This document shows, piece by piece, positions 1 through 7,388 of a stretch of 10,764 bases of DNA. Source of the DNA: Candidatus Desantisiibacteriota bacterium (lineage in GTDB: Bacteria > JACRDZ01); NCBI GenBank assembly GCA_016209155.1, contig JACQWU010000192.1, forward strand, positions 1 through 10,764, written 5' to 3'. The translations under genes were made by a program, and so were the position numbers. Every line of letters begins with the position of its first letter. Position 1 is the first letter of the stretch. The notes beneath the pieces are model-generated. The model worked only from the letters and a program-made list of their open reading frames with translations. It had not been told where the DNA came from and searched no databases.

Positions 1-611
1 ATGGATACAAAATTAAGGTTGAAGACTTTGACCTGAATTTTGAATTTGAAGATGGACCATTAATAAGTGAGCGATTTCCGGGAAGAAATAATGCGGCAGT
101 TGAATTATCATTGTATAAAGATGAAAAATTATTAAAAAGAGGATGGTTTTTTTGGGCATTCCCTGAATTTCAAGAATTTAAAGATTTAGGTTTATTGGTA
201 AGATTTGATAACTACTGGCAGCCGGAGATTAAAGATTACAAAAGTGAATTATCAATAATAGAAAACGGTAAAACTGTTCTTACAAAGACTATTGAAATCA
301 ATCATCCCTTAAAATACAAGGGAATAATGTTTTATCAAAATACATATCGTGAACCTATAGATAAAGATTTATCGGTTTATGTGTCAGGATTACAGGTGGT
401 TAAAGATCCTGGAGTATGGATAGTATATTTTGGATGCGGTTTGATGATTATAGGTGTTATCCTTTCATTCTACATATATCATGAAAGAATATGGATGAAT
501 ATCGGGAGTGAAAAAGATAACAAAATATTAATAGGTGGTATAAGTAACAAAAACCATTTAATTTTTGATATCAAATTTAAGAAAATATTGAATCAAATTC
601 GTAATTGCTGA
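1..611 (+). CDS. resB: ResB-family cytochrome c biogenesis protein, C-terminal part (5' end outside window)
   Basis: ResB (Ccs1) pairs with CcsA/ResC in System II cytochrome c maturation. The complex moves haem across the cytoplasmic membrane and holds apocytochrome cysteines ready for thioether bond formation. The frame is open from base 3 (GYKIKVEDFDL...) to TGA 609-611, giving about 202 residues, so the N-terminal membrane helices lie upstream of the window. The visible part has the extracytoplasmic-domain signature KDYKSEL...NHPLKYKGIMFYQ. It is followed by VVKDPGVWIVYFGCGLMIIG, the last transmembrane helix (about nt 411-483), and a short tail containing HERIWMNI and GGISNKNHL, all typical of ResB C-termini. 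An ATG at 111 lies inside the conserved domain and is not a real start. The gene is 30 nt upstream of ccsA in the same operon. Family assignment is secure; function in this organism follows from the family. Confidence 0.9.
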   Translation, partial: GYKIKVEDFDLNFEFEDGPLISERFPGRNNAAVELSLYKDEKLLKRGWFFWAFPEFQEFKDLGLLVRFDNYWQPEIKDYKSELSIIENGKTVLTKTIEINHPLKYKGIMFYQNTYREPIDKDLSVYVSGLQVVKDPGVWIVYFGCGLMIIGVILSFYIYHERIWMNIGSEKDNKILIGGISNKNHLIFDIKFKKILNQIRNC

Positions 612-641
612 TAAATACTAATAACTTACGGAGATTTTCAA

Positions 642-1904
642 GTGAAAAGTTATTTTTTATTTGATTTATGTTTTGTTATTTATTCAATATACTTTTTATT
701 ATATATGGGAAGTATAATATATAAAAATAAAAGCATTTTTAAATTTGGAAAATATTTATTCATATTTGGGATAATAACTCATACAGTTGGAATAATTCTT
801 AAAACAGCAGAAGCCGGACATGCACCTTTAGTTAATATGTATGAATCACTATTGTTTTTTACCTGGAGCATAGCGTCAATTTATTTTATTTTAGAACATA
901 ATTATAAAACAAAAATACTGGGTGTTTTTATTACACCTTTAATTATTTTAGGCCTTTTATACTCTAAAACATTATCATCTGAACCTGAACCTTTGGTGCC
1001 GGCCCTGCAGAGCATGTGGCTTGAAATCCATGTTATAACCAGTTTTGTAGGATATGGCGCATTTGCTATTGCGTATGGTTTAGGATTAATGTATTTATTG
1101 GGACCACTTAAAGAATCTAATAATGCTCATTCAAATTTTGCTATTTTTAATGTGAGTTTTATGGTAACATGTGTATTAACATTTTTCACAGGGATTATTC
1201 TCAAATTTATAGAAAAAATAAGAGGGATATTAATTTTTCCTTTTTATAATACACAAAAAGAAATGATAAGTGAAAGAATTTCAAAATTTGCCTTAAGTAA
1301 TTTTATTTTATTTATAACTTTTTTTGCAGGTTTTATTTTAATATTTTTAATGTGTCATTTTTTTCGTAAAAAGCTTTCCAAAAAATTTATTTATTTATTT
1401 CCGGAACTTAATATAGTTATAATGATAACATTTTTAATATATTATATTATGCGTATTCTGTTAATTGCCGGAAATTCTGCAGTTATATCGACAAATTTGC
1501 AAATGTTAATATTGAATACAATGGTTTGTTGTATTATTTTTATTGGTTCATTAGTATTAATTATAAAAAAAAGAAAATCATTGGAATTATATTTACCGGG
1601 TTTAAATGTTATTGATTCTATAATATTTAATGCGATATCTTTTGGTTTTCCTTTTTTATCTTGTGGTATAATTACAGGTGCTGTGTGGGCAAATTCCGCA
1701 TGGGGTACTTATTGGGGCTGGGATCCCAAGGAAACATGGTCACTGGTTACATGGTTTGTTTATGCTGCCTATTTACATGCACGATATGCAAAAGGATGGA
1801 AAGATGAAAAAGCTTCCTATCTTGCGATATATGGTTTTATAACTGTTATTTTTACATATTTTGGAGTTAATTTATTTTTTGCGGGTTTGCATAGTTATGC
1901 ATGA
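642..1904 (+). CDS. ccsA: Cytochrome c biogenesis protein CcsA/ResC (haem handling, WWD domain)
   Basis: This is the haem-channel partner of ResB in System II, a polytopic inner-membrane protein that presents haem outside the membrane for attachment to CXXCH sites. The start is GTG 642, with GGAG at 630-633 placed 8 nt upstream. The protein has 420 residues. The N-terminal half has GHAPLVNMYESLLFFTW and WLEIHVITSFVGYGAF, conserved family blocks with a His. The C-terminal half has the diagnostic tryptophan-rich motif WGTYWGWDPKETW (residues 354-366), then YLHARYAKGW and the terminal GVNLFFAGLHSYA with the last conserved His. Between these halves (roughly residues 165-310) is an extra, very hydrophobic stretch with about four possible membrane helices, which makes the protein longer than the roughly 320 residues common in the family. 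It is followed closely (38 nt) by a multihaem cytochrome, its probable client. Confidence 0.93.
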   Translation: MKSYFLFDLCFVIYSIYFLLYMGSIIYKNKSIFKFGKYLFIFGIITHTVGIILKTAEAGHAPLVNMYESLLFFTWSIASIYFILEHNYKTKILGVFITPLIILGLLYSKTLSSEPEPLVPALQSMWLEIHVITSFVGYGAFAIAYGLGLMYLLGPLKESNNAHSNFAIFNVSFMVTCVLTFFTGIILKFIEKIRGILIFPFYNTQKEMISERISKFALSNFILFITFFAGFILIFLMCHFFRKKLSKKFIYLFPELNIVIMITFLIYYIMRILLIAGNSAVISTNLQMLILNTMVCCIIFIGSLVLIIKKRKSLELYLPGLNVIDSIIFNAISFGFPFLSCGIITGAVWANSAWGTYWGWDPKETWSLVTWFVYAAYLHARYAKGWKDEKASYLAIYGFITVIFTYFGVNLFFAGLHSYA

Positions 1905-1924
1905 TAATTATCTTATTCATTGAG

Positions 1925-1933
1925 AGGAGGTGA
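1925..1933 (+). promoter_or_regulatory. Perfect extended ribosome binding site for the multihaem cytochrome
   Basis: AGGAGGTGA is a full match to the anti-Shine-Dalgarno end of typical bacterial 16S rRNA and sits 9 nt before ATG 1943. It is the strongest ribosome site in the window and fixes the cytochrome start. It suggests that the cytochrome is translated at a higher rate than the upstream biogenesis genes of the same transcript. Confidence 0.8.
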
Positions 1934-1942
1934 AGTTGAAAA

Positions 1943-3172
1943 ATGATAGATTGGATAAAAGAACATATTTTATTGACAATTTTGATCGTTATTGTTGCAG
2001 GTGCCGCGACATATGGCGGATTGGAGTTTTCATCCAGTACATTTTTCTGTTCGACTATGTGCCATATTATGAAAGCAAACGAGTCTATATCGTACAAAGA
2101 TACTTATCATTGGAAAATCGGAGAAGCAATGGGAGGACATGGAATCGGTTGCAAAGCATGTCATTATGGTCCCGGAATTAAGGGTTTTTTAAGCATTAAA
2201 ATTGGAGCATTACTATATGAATTACCTCATACCATATTGAATAAAGAAGGTATTGAATGGGAAAAATTCAAAGAAATAATGGAAGAGGAAAAATATGGTA
2301 AGGATGAATCCAAATGGCCAAAGCAGTATATCCATGAAACAAAAGATAAAAAAAGAAAGTTTGGCGTTAAACTTCATGGAAAAAAATTAGAGGACACTAA
2401 TTATAACTGCAAACGCTGTCATACTCCTATTGCTAAATATATTAACAGAGATGGACTTCTTGCCGAGGAAATAAAAATTCAGGAGTCAGATAATCTAGTG
2501 GATGAGCATCTTGCTAAAAATTTACCTGTAAAAAATTGGGATGATATTTTATTAATGAAAGTTAAAAAAATTAATAAGGATCATGCCGGTCATCTGGATA
2601 GAGGACTATCATGTACTGATTGTCATATGGAAGTGGCGCATGGATATAATCCCCCTTATAATACACCTATTATGGAACGCTGTTTCAGATGCCATGATAA
2701 TGAAAAGGCATTTCGCAATGAATGCGGACGATGCCATACCACACAAAAAAATATGCATAAGGGAATTAACGGTATTGGAGTTGAGAATGCCCCAAGCTTT
2801 ATGGAGGCTGCAGGATCATCTGATTGCGTAGGATGCCATCCGGAAGATAATCAATATAAATTATCCAGAGAAACATGTGTTGGATGCCATGATGAAAGCT
2901 ATCGTAATATGATTGATGATTGGCAGAATAGTACCCGTGCTTTAATTTCGGGTATTAAACCTATCTTTGCTGAAACAGATAAAATGATTAAAGATGCCCA
3001 ATCAAAAGGCGGAGGTATAGATAAAGCTAAAAAATTATATCATGAAGCAAAATATAATTATGATTATGTTGTTGCCGATGGCAGTAATGGCGGACATAAT
3101 TTAGATTATGCAGAAGCGCTTTTAGATTCAGCAAAAAAGAAATTAGAGAGTGCAAAAGAATCCTTGAAATAG
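1943..3172 (+). CDS. Membrane-anchored octahaem cytochrome c with N-terminal NapC/NirT-like quinol-oxidising module
   Basis: The protein has 409 residues. One N-terminal helix (about 8-25) acts as an uncleaved anchor, and the rest is predicted to be periplasmic. Seven canonical CXXCH haem sites have their histidines at residues 74, 160, 228, 251, 265, 299 and 316. An eighth site, nearest the membrane, reads CSTMCHIM (Cys36, Cys40, His41), a CX3CH spacing that keeps the His-X-Met arrangement of the first haem in NrfH/NapC-type quinol dehydrogenases. Haems 1-4 match the NapC/NirT pattern, including GCKACHYGPGIKG after haem 1 and RGLSCTDCHMEVAHG, the equivalent of the CIDCHKGIAH block. Four further haems and a haem-free helical tail (GGHNLDYAEALLDSAKKKL) follow. 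By family logic it oxidises menaquinol and passes electrons to periplasmic carriers or a terminal reductase; the acceptor cannot be read from this window. It is not NrfA, because no CX2CK site is seen. Confidence 0.88.
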   Translation: MIDWIKEHILLTILIVIVAGAATYGGLEFSSSTFFCSTMCHIMKANESISYKDTYHWKIGEAMGGHGIGCKACHYGPGIKGFLSIKIGALLYELPHTILNKEGIEWEKFKEIMEEEKYGKDESKWPKQYIHETKDKKRKFGVKLHGKKLEDTNYNCKRCHTPIAKYINRDGLLAEEIKIQESDNLVDEHLAKNLPVKNWDDILLMKVKKINKDHAGHLDRGLSCTDCHMEVAHGYNPPYNTPIMERCFRCHDNEKAFRNECGRCHTTQKNMHKGINGIGVENAPSFMEAAGSSDCVGCHPEDNQYKLSRETCVGCHDESYRNMIDDWQNSTRALISGIKPIFAETDKMIKDAQSKGGGIDKAKKLYHEAKYNYDYVVADGSNGGHNLDYAEALLDSAKKKLESAKESLK

Positions 3173-3188
3173 CAACCATACTACTCAT

Positions 3189-3231
3189 TAGGCTGGTAAA
3201 ATTATGAAAAATTTTACCAGCCTATATTTTT
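3189..3231 (+). terminator. Rho-independent terminator of the resB-ccsA-cytochrome operon
   Basis: A perfect 15-bp stem (TAGGCTGGTAAAATT at 3189-3203 pairing with 3210-3224) encloses a 6-nt loop (ATGAAA) and is followed by TATTTTT. It begins 17 nt after the cytochrome stop codon and separates the respiratory operon from tatC. Confidence 0.92.
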
Positions 3232-3261
3232 ACACAGACCCTGAATTCACACCGGGAAAGC

Positions 3262-4047
3262 ATGATGGAATTTCTTGAATATCAAAATAACTTAGAAACA
3301 TTATTTGGTCTTTTAAATTATTATAAAAAAAAAATTTTAATCTTTATCGGCATTTTTTTTATTATAACAATTGTTTTTTATTTTTTTTCCGACTATTTGC
3401 TTGAATTTATTTGCAGCCCGATTTTCATAGATACAAATCCGGGTTATTACGTGATGAGCAGTATAGGTGAAGTTAAAACAGGATTAAAATTAATCTATAC
3501 AACCCCATTTGAAATATTATTTGTAAAATTAAAAATTTCAACAATTTTATCATTAATAGTTTTATGGCCGGTTTTTATTTTTTTTATTTTCAAGGAAATT
3601 AATTTTTTTAAAAAAATACAATATGTTAATTTAATAATTTTTATTGCAGGTGTGCTTTTCTTTATCGGAATATATATATCATCATTTATAATTTTTCCAT
3701 TGCTTATAAAATTTTTAATGAAATATCAAAATGATAATTTATTTGCATTTTGGACAATCAGCAATTATATCAGTTTATTGGTTAACATCAGCATTGTAAC
3801 AGGCATTCTTTTTGAATTTCCACTGGCGCTGACTATTTTAGTGAAAACCGGATTAGTCGGAATTAAAAAAATTATTGATGCCAATAGATATATTATTGTA
3901 TTCATATTTATATTTGCCGCAATAATTACTCCAACCACTGATGCTGTATCAATGCTTTTGGTCGCTATCCCTTTATGTGTAGTTTTTGAACTAAATGTTT
4001 TAATTTTATATATATTATCGGGTAAAGAAAAAAACAATAAAATTTAA
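3262..4047 (+). CDS. tatC: Divergent TatC-family twin-arginine translocase subunit
   Basis: TatC is the multispanning membrane receptor of the Tat pathway for export of folded proteins. This 261-residue protein has about six hydrophobic helices and family landmarks in order: a TTPFEILFVKLKIS block after the first periplasmic loop, FPLLIKFL, ISNYISLLVNISIVTGILFEFP with the conserved Glu (residue 185), and RYIIVFIFIFAAIITPTTD followed by AIPLCVVFELNVLI. Two features are unusual. The N-terminal cytoplasmic HLxELR signal-peptide-binding motif is not recognisable, and the loop that normally carries a PxLYxxE-type motif reads KEINFFKK. TPPD is replaced by TPTTD. ATG 3262 (or 3265) has only a weak GGGAAAG upstream. 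No tatA or tatB gene is in the window. It lies 30 nt beyond a strong terminator with no clear promoter of its own, so it may depend on readthrough. It may be a functional divergent TatC or a specialised paralogue. Confidence 0.82.
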   Translation: MMEFLEYQNNLETLFGLLNYYKKKILIFIGIFFIITIVFYFFSDYLLEFICSPIFIDTNPGYYVMSSIGEVKTGLKLIYTTPFEILFVKLKISTILSLIVLWPVFIFFIFKEINFFKKIQYVNLIIFIAGVLFFIGIYISSFIIFPLLIKFLMKYQNDNLFAFWTISNYISLLVNISIVTGILFEFPLALTILVKTGLVGIKKIIDANRYIIVFIFIFAAIITPTTDAVSMLLVAIPLCVVFELNVLILYILSGKEKNNKI

Positions 4048-4055
4048 TTGGACTA

Positions 4056-4084
4056 TTGACTTAAAATGAAAGATAATTTATTAT
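4056..4084 (+). promoter_or_regulatory. Sigma-70-type promoter for the NHL-DUF1385-mfd operon
   Basis: TTGACT (4056-4061) and TATTAT (4079-4084) are separated by exactly 17 nt, each one mismatch from consensus. They lie 9 nt after the tatC stop and would give a leader of about 50 nt before ATG 4143. This is the best promoter match in the window. Confidence 0.68.
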
Positions 4085-4142
4085 TACAATGATAAGCTTA
4101 AAAATAAAAAAAATTAAATGAGAAAATTTTAAGAGGAGTATT

Positions 4143-5027
4143 ATGTTTCACAGTAAAAAAATATTTTTTTTGTTAATAGTTCTTTTTTTATTTATAAAAT
4201 CCGGTGATTTAATTCCGGCGGAAGAAAATAAAGAATTATTTTTGCATATTTTGACGATTGACGGGCATGCAAATTCTATACGTCAGGCATCAGGTGTTGC
4301 TGTAAGTTCTGACGGCGAAATTTTTGTAACAGACATTTTAAACTCAAATGTAAAAGTATTTGATAAAAACGGAAAATTTCTTTATAAATTCGGGAAAAAA
4401 GGTACTGCAGAAGGAGATTTTATACTGCCATATGATATATTAATAAATAATAAAAATCGTATTTTTGTATCAGACCTTAGTTCATACCAGATACAGGTAT
4501 TTGATAAAAATGGCAAATATATTTTCAAATTTGGAAAATATGGTAATGGAATAGGCGAAATGAACCTGCCATTTGGTATTTCAATTGATAGTAAAGATAA
4601 TGTTTTTATTGTTGATATTGAAAATAATTGTGTTTTAAAATACAATGAATTAGGTCAATTTATTAAACAGTTTGGGAGGCAGGGGACATTAGAAGGACAA
4701 TTTTTGCAGCCGACAGACATTACAAATGGAAAAGATGATGAAATTCTTGTTACTGAATTAATGAACAGCAGAGTACAGATTTTTGATAAAGAAGGTAACT
4801 TTTTAAGTAAATTCGGACAGGCCGGATCTCAGCAGGGAGATTTTTCACATCCTAAAGGCATAGCAGTTGACAGTAAAGGCAGGATATTTGTAAGCGATAC
4901 CGGAAATGGCCGTGTTCAAGTATTTGATAATAAAGGCGCTTTTTTGGGTGTTATTAACGGTTCCTCTGATGGCCGTGTAAAAATGAAGTCTCCCGCAAAA
5001 ATAATTTTCTATTTTAAAAATCATTAA
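4143..5027 (+). CDS. Exported NHL-repeat (beta-propeller) protein
   Basis: The protein has 294 residues and an N-terminal signal sequence: Lys5-Lys6, then a hydrophobic core at about 7-18 with likely cleavage near PAEE. GAGGAG (4133-4138) lies 4 nt before ATG 4143. The body is a run of about five repeats of roughly 47 residues following the pattern IFVSD..N.RVQVFDK.G.FL.KFG..G...G.F..P.GI.VDS.G, which is characteristic of NHL six-bladed propellers. The third repeat is more diverged (IVDIENNCVLKYNELG). The sixth blade starts (FLGVINGSSDGRVKMKSPAKI) but the protein then ends abruptly with IFYFKNH, so the last blade is shorter than expected. NHL propellers bind proteins or other ligands; no catalytic residues can be assigned. 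Secretion and closeness to cytochrome genes suggest a periplasmic role, but the substrate or partner is unknown. It heads an operon with the DUF1385 gene (27 nt gap) and mfd. Confidence 0.85.
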   Translation: MFHSKKIFFLLIVLFLFIKSGDLIPAEENKELFLHILTIDGHANSIRQASGVAVSSDGEIFVTDILNSNVKVFDKNGKFLYKFGKKGTAEGDFILPYDILINNKNRIFVSDLSSYQIQVFDKNGKYIFKFGKYGNGIGEMNLPFGISIDSKDNVFIVDIENNCVLKYNELGQFIKQFGRQGTLEGQFLQPTDITNGKDDEILVTELMNSRVQIFDKEGNFLSKFGQAGSQQGDFSHPKGIAVDSKGRIFVSDTGNGRVQVFDNKGAFLGVINGSSDGRVKMKSPAKIIFYFKNH

Positions 5028-5054
5028 AATTAAAATATAATGGAGATATTTTTT

Positions 5055-5957
5055 ATGAAAAAAATACATATTGGCGGACAGGCAGTAATTGAAGGAGTCA
5101 TGATGCGCGGAAAAAATTTTTATTCTATAGTTGTCAGAAAATCAGACGGACAACTTGTTATTCATAAAGATAAACTAAAAAGCCTGCCCGGCAGATTTCC
5201 TTTTTTAAAATTACCAATACTAAGAGGGTGTGCTGCTTTAATTGAAAATTTAATTCTGGGAATAAAAGCTCTCTCATTTTCAGCTAATCAATTTTTAACC
5301 GATGAAGCCGGAGGATCTAAAGATTCATCAAAAGAGCTTTCTTCAGTTGAAATTTTTTTAACTATTTTGTTTTCCCTGGGAATTGGATTTATTCTTTTCT
5401 TTCTTTTTCCTCTTTTATTAACTAACTTAATTAAAAATAATTTTGATATTTTTAGATACACTGTTATTTTTAATTTTATTGATGGATTTTTTAGAGTAAT
5501 TATATTTATTTTATATATTTATATTATATCAGGGCTAAAAGACATTCAGCGTGTTTTTCAATATCATGGAGCGGAACATAAAGCTGTTTTTAATTTTGAA
5601 TCCGATAGCAATCTATCGGTTGAACATGCTATGAAGTTTTCTCCTTTACATCCGAGATGCGGTACAAGCTTTTTACTTTTAGTTATGGTAATAAGTATTT
5701 TGATTTTTAGTTTTATACCTCGTGAAATTTCTTTGATGTATAAAGCTTTATGGAGATTATGTATGGCTCCACTGATTGTTGGTGTATCATATGAAATTAT
5801 CAAGCTGGGAGGAGAAAATTTGTCTAATCCTTTTATTAAAATATTAATGAAACCGGGTTTATACTTGCAAAAGCTTACAACTCGTGAACCAACTGAAGAT
5901 CAAATTATTGTAGCTATAACAGCCTTAAAAGAAGTAATCTCATTGGAAAATCCCTGA
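5055..5957 (+). CDS. DUF1385 (YqhQ-like) integral membrane protein
   Basis: The 300-residue protein has the two family hallmarks. The N-terminal block IHIGGQAVIEGVMMRG is at residues 4-19. The later His/Glu/Cys-rich block is YHGAEHKAVF (170-179) followed by HPRCGTSFL (199-207). About four hydrophobic segments lie around these blocks, with the His-rich loop between helices. The ATG at 5055 is preferred over the in-frame ATG at 5040 because GGAG at 5042-5045 lies 9 nt before it and the family motif begins almost at once. The biochemical role of DUF1385 is not established. The conserved His, Glu and Cys residues look like a metal or substrate site, which is my inference. It stops 3 nt before the mfd start, so the two are probably translationally coupled. 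It is full length with no sign of damage. Confidence 0.88.
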   Translation: MKKIHIGGQAVIEGVMMRGKNFYSIVVRKSDGQLVIHKDKLKSLPGRFPFLKLPILRGCAALIENLILGIKALSFSANQFLTDEAGGSKDSSKELSSVEIFLTILFSLGIGFILFFLFPLLLTNLIKNNFDIFRYTVIFNFIDGFFRVIIFILYIYIISGLKDIQRVFQYHGAEHKAVFNFESDSNLSVEHAMKFSPLHPRCGTSFLLLVMVISILIFSFIPREISLMYKALWRLCMAPLIVGVSYEIIKLGGENLSNPFIKILMKPGLYLQKLTTREPTEDQIIVAITALKEVISLENP

Positions 5958-5960
5958 AAA

Positions 5961-7388
5961 ATGAATTTTTTAGAAAAGCATTTAAAATCTTCAAAAAAAA
6001 TACAGGATTTACTTGAAAAAATTAAACTCGGGAAACATGAATTTTATCTGACAGGTGTAAAAGGCTCCCTGGGTTCTTTATTAGTAAGTATACTTGTAAA
6101 TAATACCCTGTTACCACATATCATCGTAACTTCCGATAATGCGGAATTAGAAAATTTTGCTGAGGATTTTAAGCATTATTCTAATAAAAAAAATATTCTG
6201 GAATTCCCGGGCCCTGAAATTTTCATAAAAGATAATTACTCGTTTGATGATGAATCCCGTATGAAACGTTATCAGACTTTATGTTCATTATATCAGGATA
6301 ATAATCAAATTATTATCACAACTGTTGAATCTTTGAAACTGCCTGTCCCTGATATTGAAGAGCTTATACATCTCAATATTTTTTTGCGCACAGGCATGAA
6401 TTTTCCACTAAATAAATTAATTGATTTATTTTCCCGTGCCGGGTATGAAAGAAGCAGTATAGTTGAACATAAAGGCACGTTTTCTGTCCGGGGCGGTATT
6501 GTTGATATATTCCCATTAGGTGCCGAATATCCTTTGCGTATTGAGCTCTTTAATGATGAAATATATTCATTACGTTTATTTAATCTGGAAACACAGCGTT
6601 CCTATGAAAAAATTAATGAAATTGAAATTTATCCTTTTTCTGAACCTCCCGGTAAAAAACATTTAACAGACTACTTTCCGTCAAAAAGCTGTACCTTATT
6701 TCATTTTTTAAAAGATAATCCGGATAAAGAGATTTCACAGAATGAAGATAATAATTTTAAAGTAAAACCATCTGAATTTTTAAAGGATTACATTAATCCA
6801 GGAATTTACATTGAAATAAAAACATCCTCGATCGGAGATGAGAAAATAGAGAATAATTTTTTCCCTTTATCTTCAAAATTTATTAGTTCATATAAAGCTA
6901 ATATTGATAATTTTATAACGGATTTAAAAGAATATCAAAAAAATAATTTTATTATTTTTATTTTTTGTGATAACAAAGGTCAGCAGGATCGCATGATAGA
7001 TATTCTGGAAGAAAGAAATATAAATTTATCTCATATCTCAATACAGGTAGGTAAAATCTCTGCCGGTTTTGAACTCCCGGAAATTCTGCTGGCAGTAATT
7101 AAAGATGATGAGATTTTCGGAAGATATGAAATAAAAAGAAAATATCCCAAATTTTCCAAAAAAGGCGGCGCAGCCATAGGCTCATTTTTGGAATTGCGTG
7201 AAATGGATTATGTTGTACATATTTATCATGGTATAGGTAGATATTTCGGAATTGAACGTTTAAAGATTGAAGAAAAAGAGCAGGATTTTATAAAAATTAA
7301 ATATGCGGGCAATGATAAAATTTATGTTCCGATAAATCAACTTAATCTTGTTCAAAAATATATAGGAGACCCTGAAGCGGGAATTTGA
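5961..7388 (+). pseudogene. mfd: Transcription-repair coupling factor Mfd, 5' part of a gene broken by deletion/frameshift
   Basis: Mfd removes RNA polymerase stalled at DNA lesions and recruits UvrA. These 475 residues hold the front half. A UvrB-like module contains TFSVRGGIVDIFPLGAEYPLRIELFNDEI (from about residue 170), the family's UvrA-recruiting region. A CarD-like RNA-polymerase-interaction domain reads YVVHIYHGIGRYFGIERL (from about 416) and KIYVPINQLNLVQKYIG. After GDPEA the frame runs into TGA 7386-7388. In intact Mfd about 50-60 residues (the LGG..W connector helix before the translocase module) should follow; they are absent, and the next recognisable residues (REFEDSF) appear directly at 7378 in another frame. 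ATG 5961 lies 3 nt after the upstream stop with only a weak ribosome site, which fits coupling. The whole gene spans 5961-9036. The piece could be translated, but without the motor it would be inactive. Confidence 0.87.

Noticed and set aside
1930-2181. Open frame overlapping the start of the cytochrome on the plus strand
   Set aside because: It lies wholly out of frame within a region where the haem motifs of the real frame are conserved; its protein resembles nothing.
3765-4037. Minus-strand open frame inside tatC
   Set aside because: It is antisense to conserved TatC motifs, has no ribosome site and shows no family features. The same applies to the other minus-strand frames across the window (for example 4382-4645, 5564-5803, 9243-9566).
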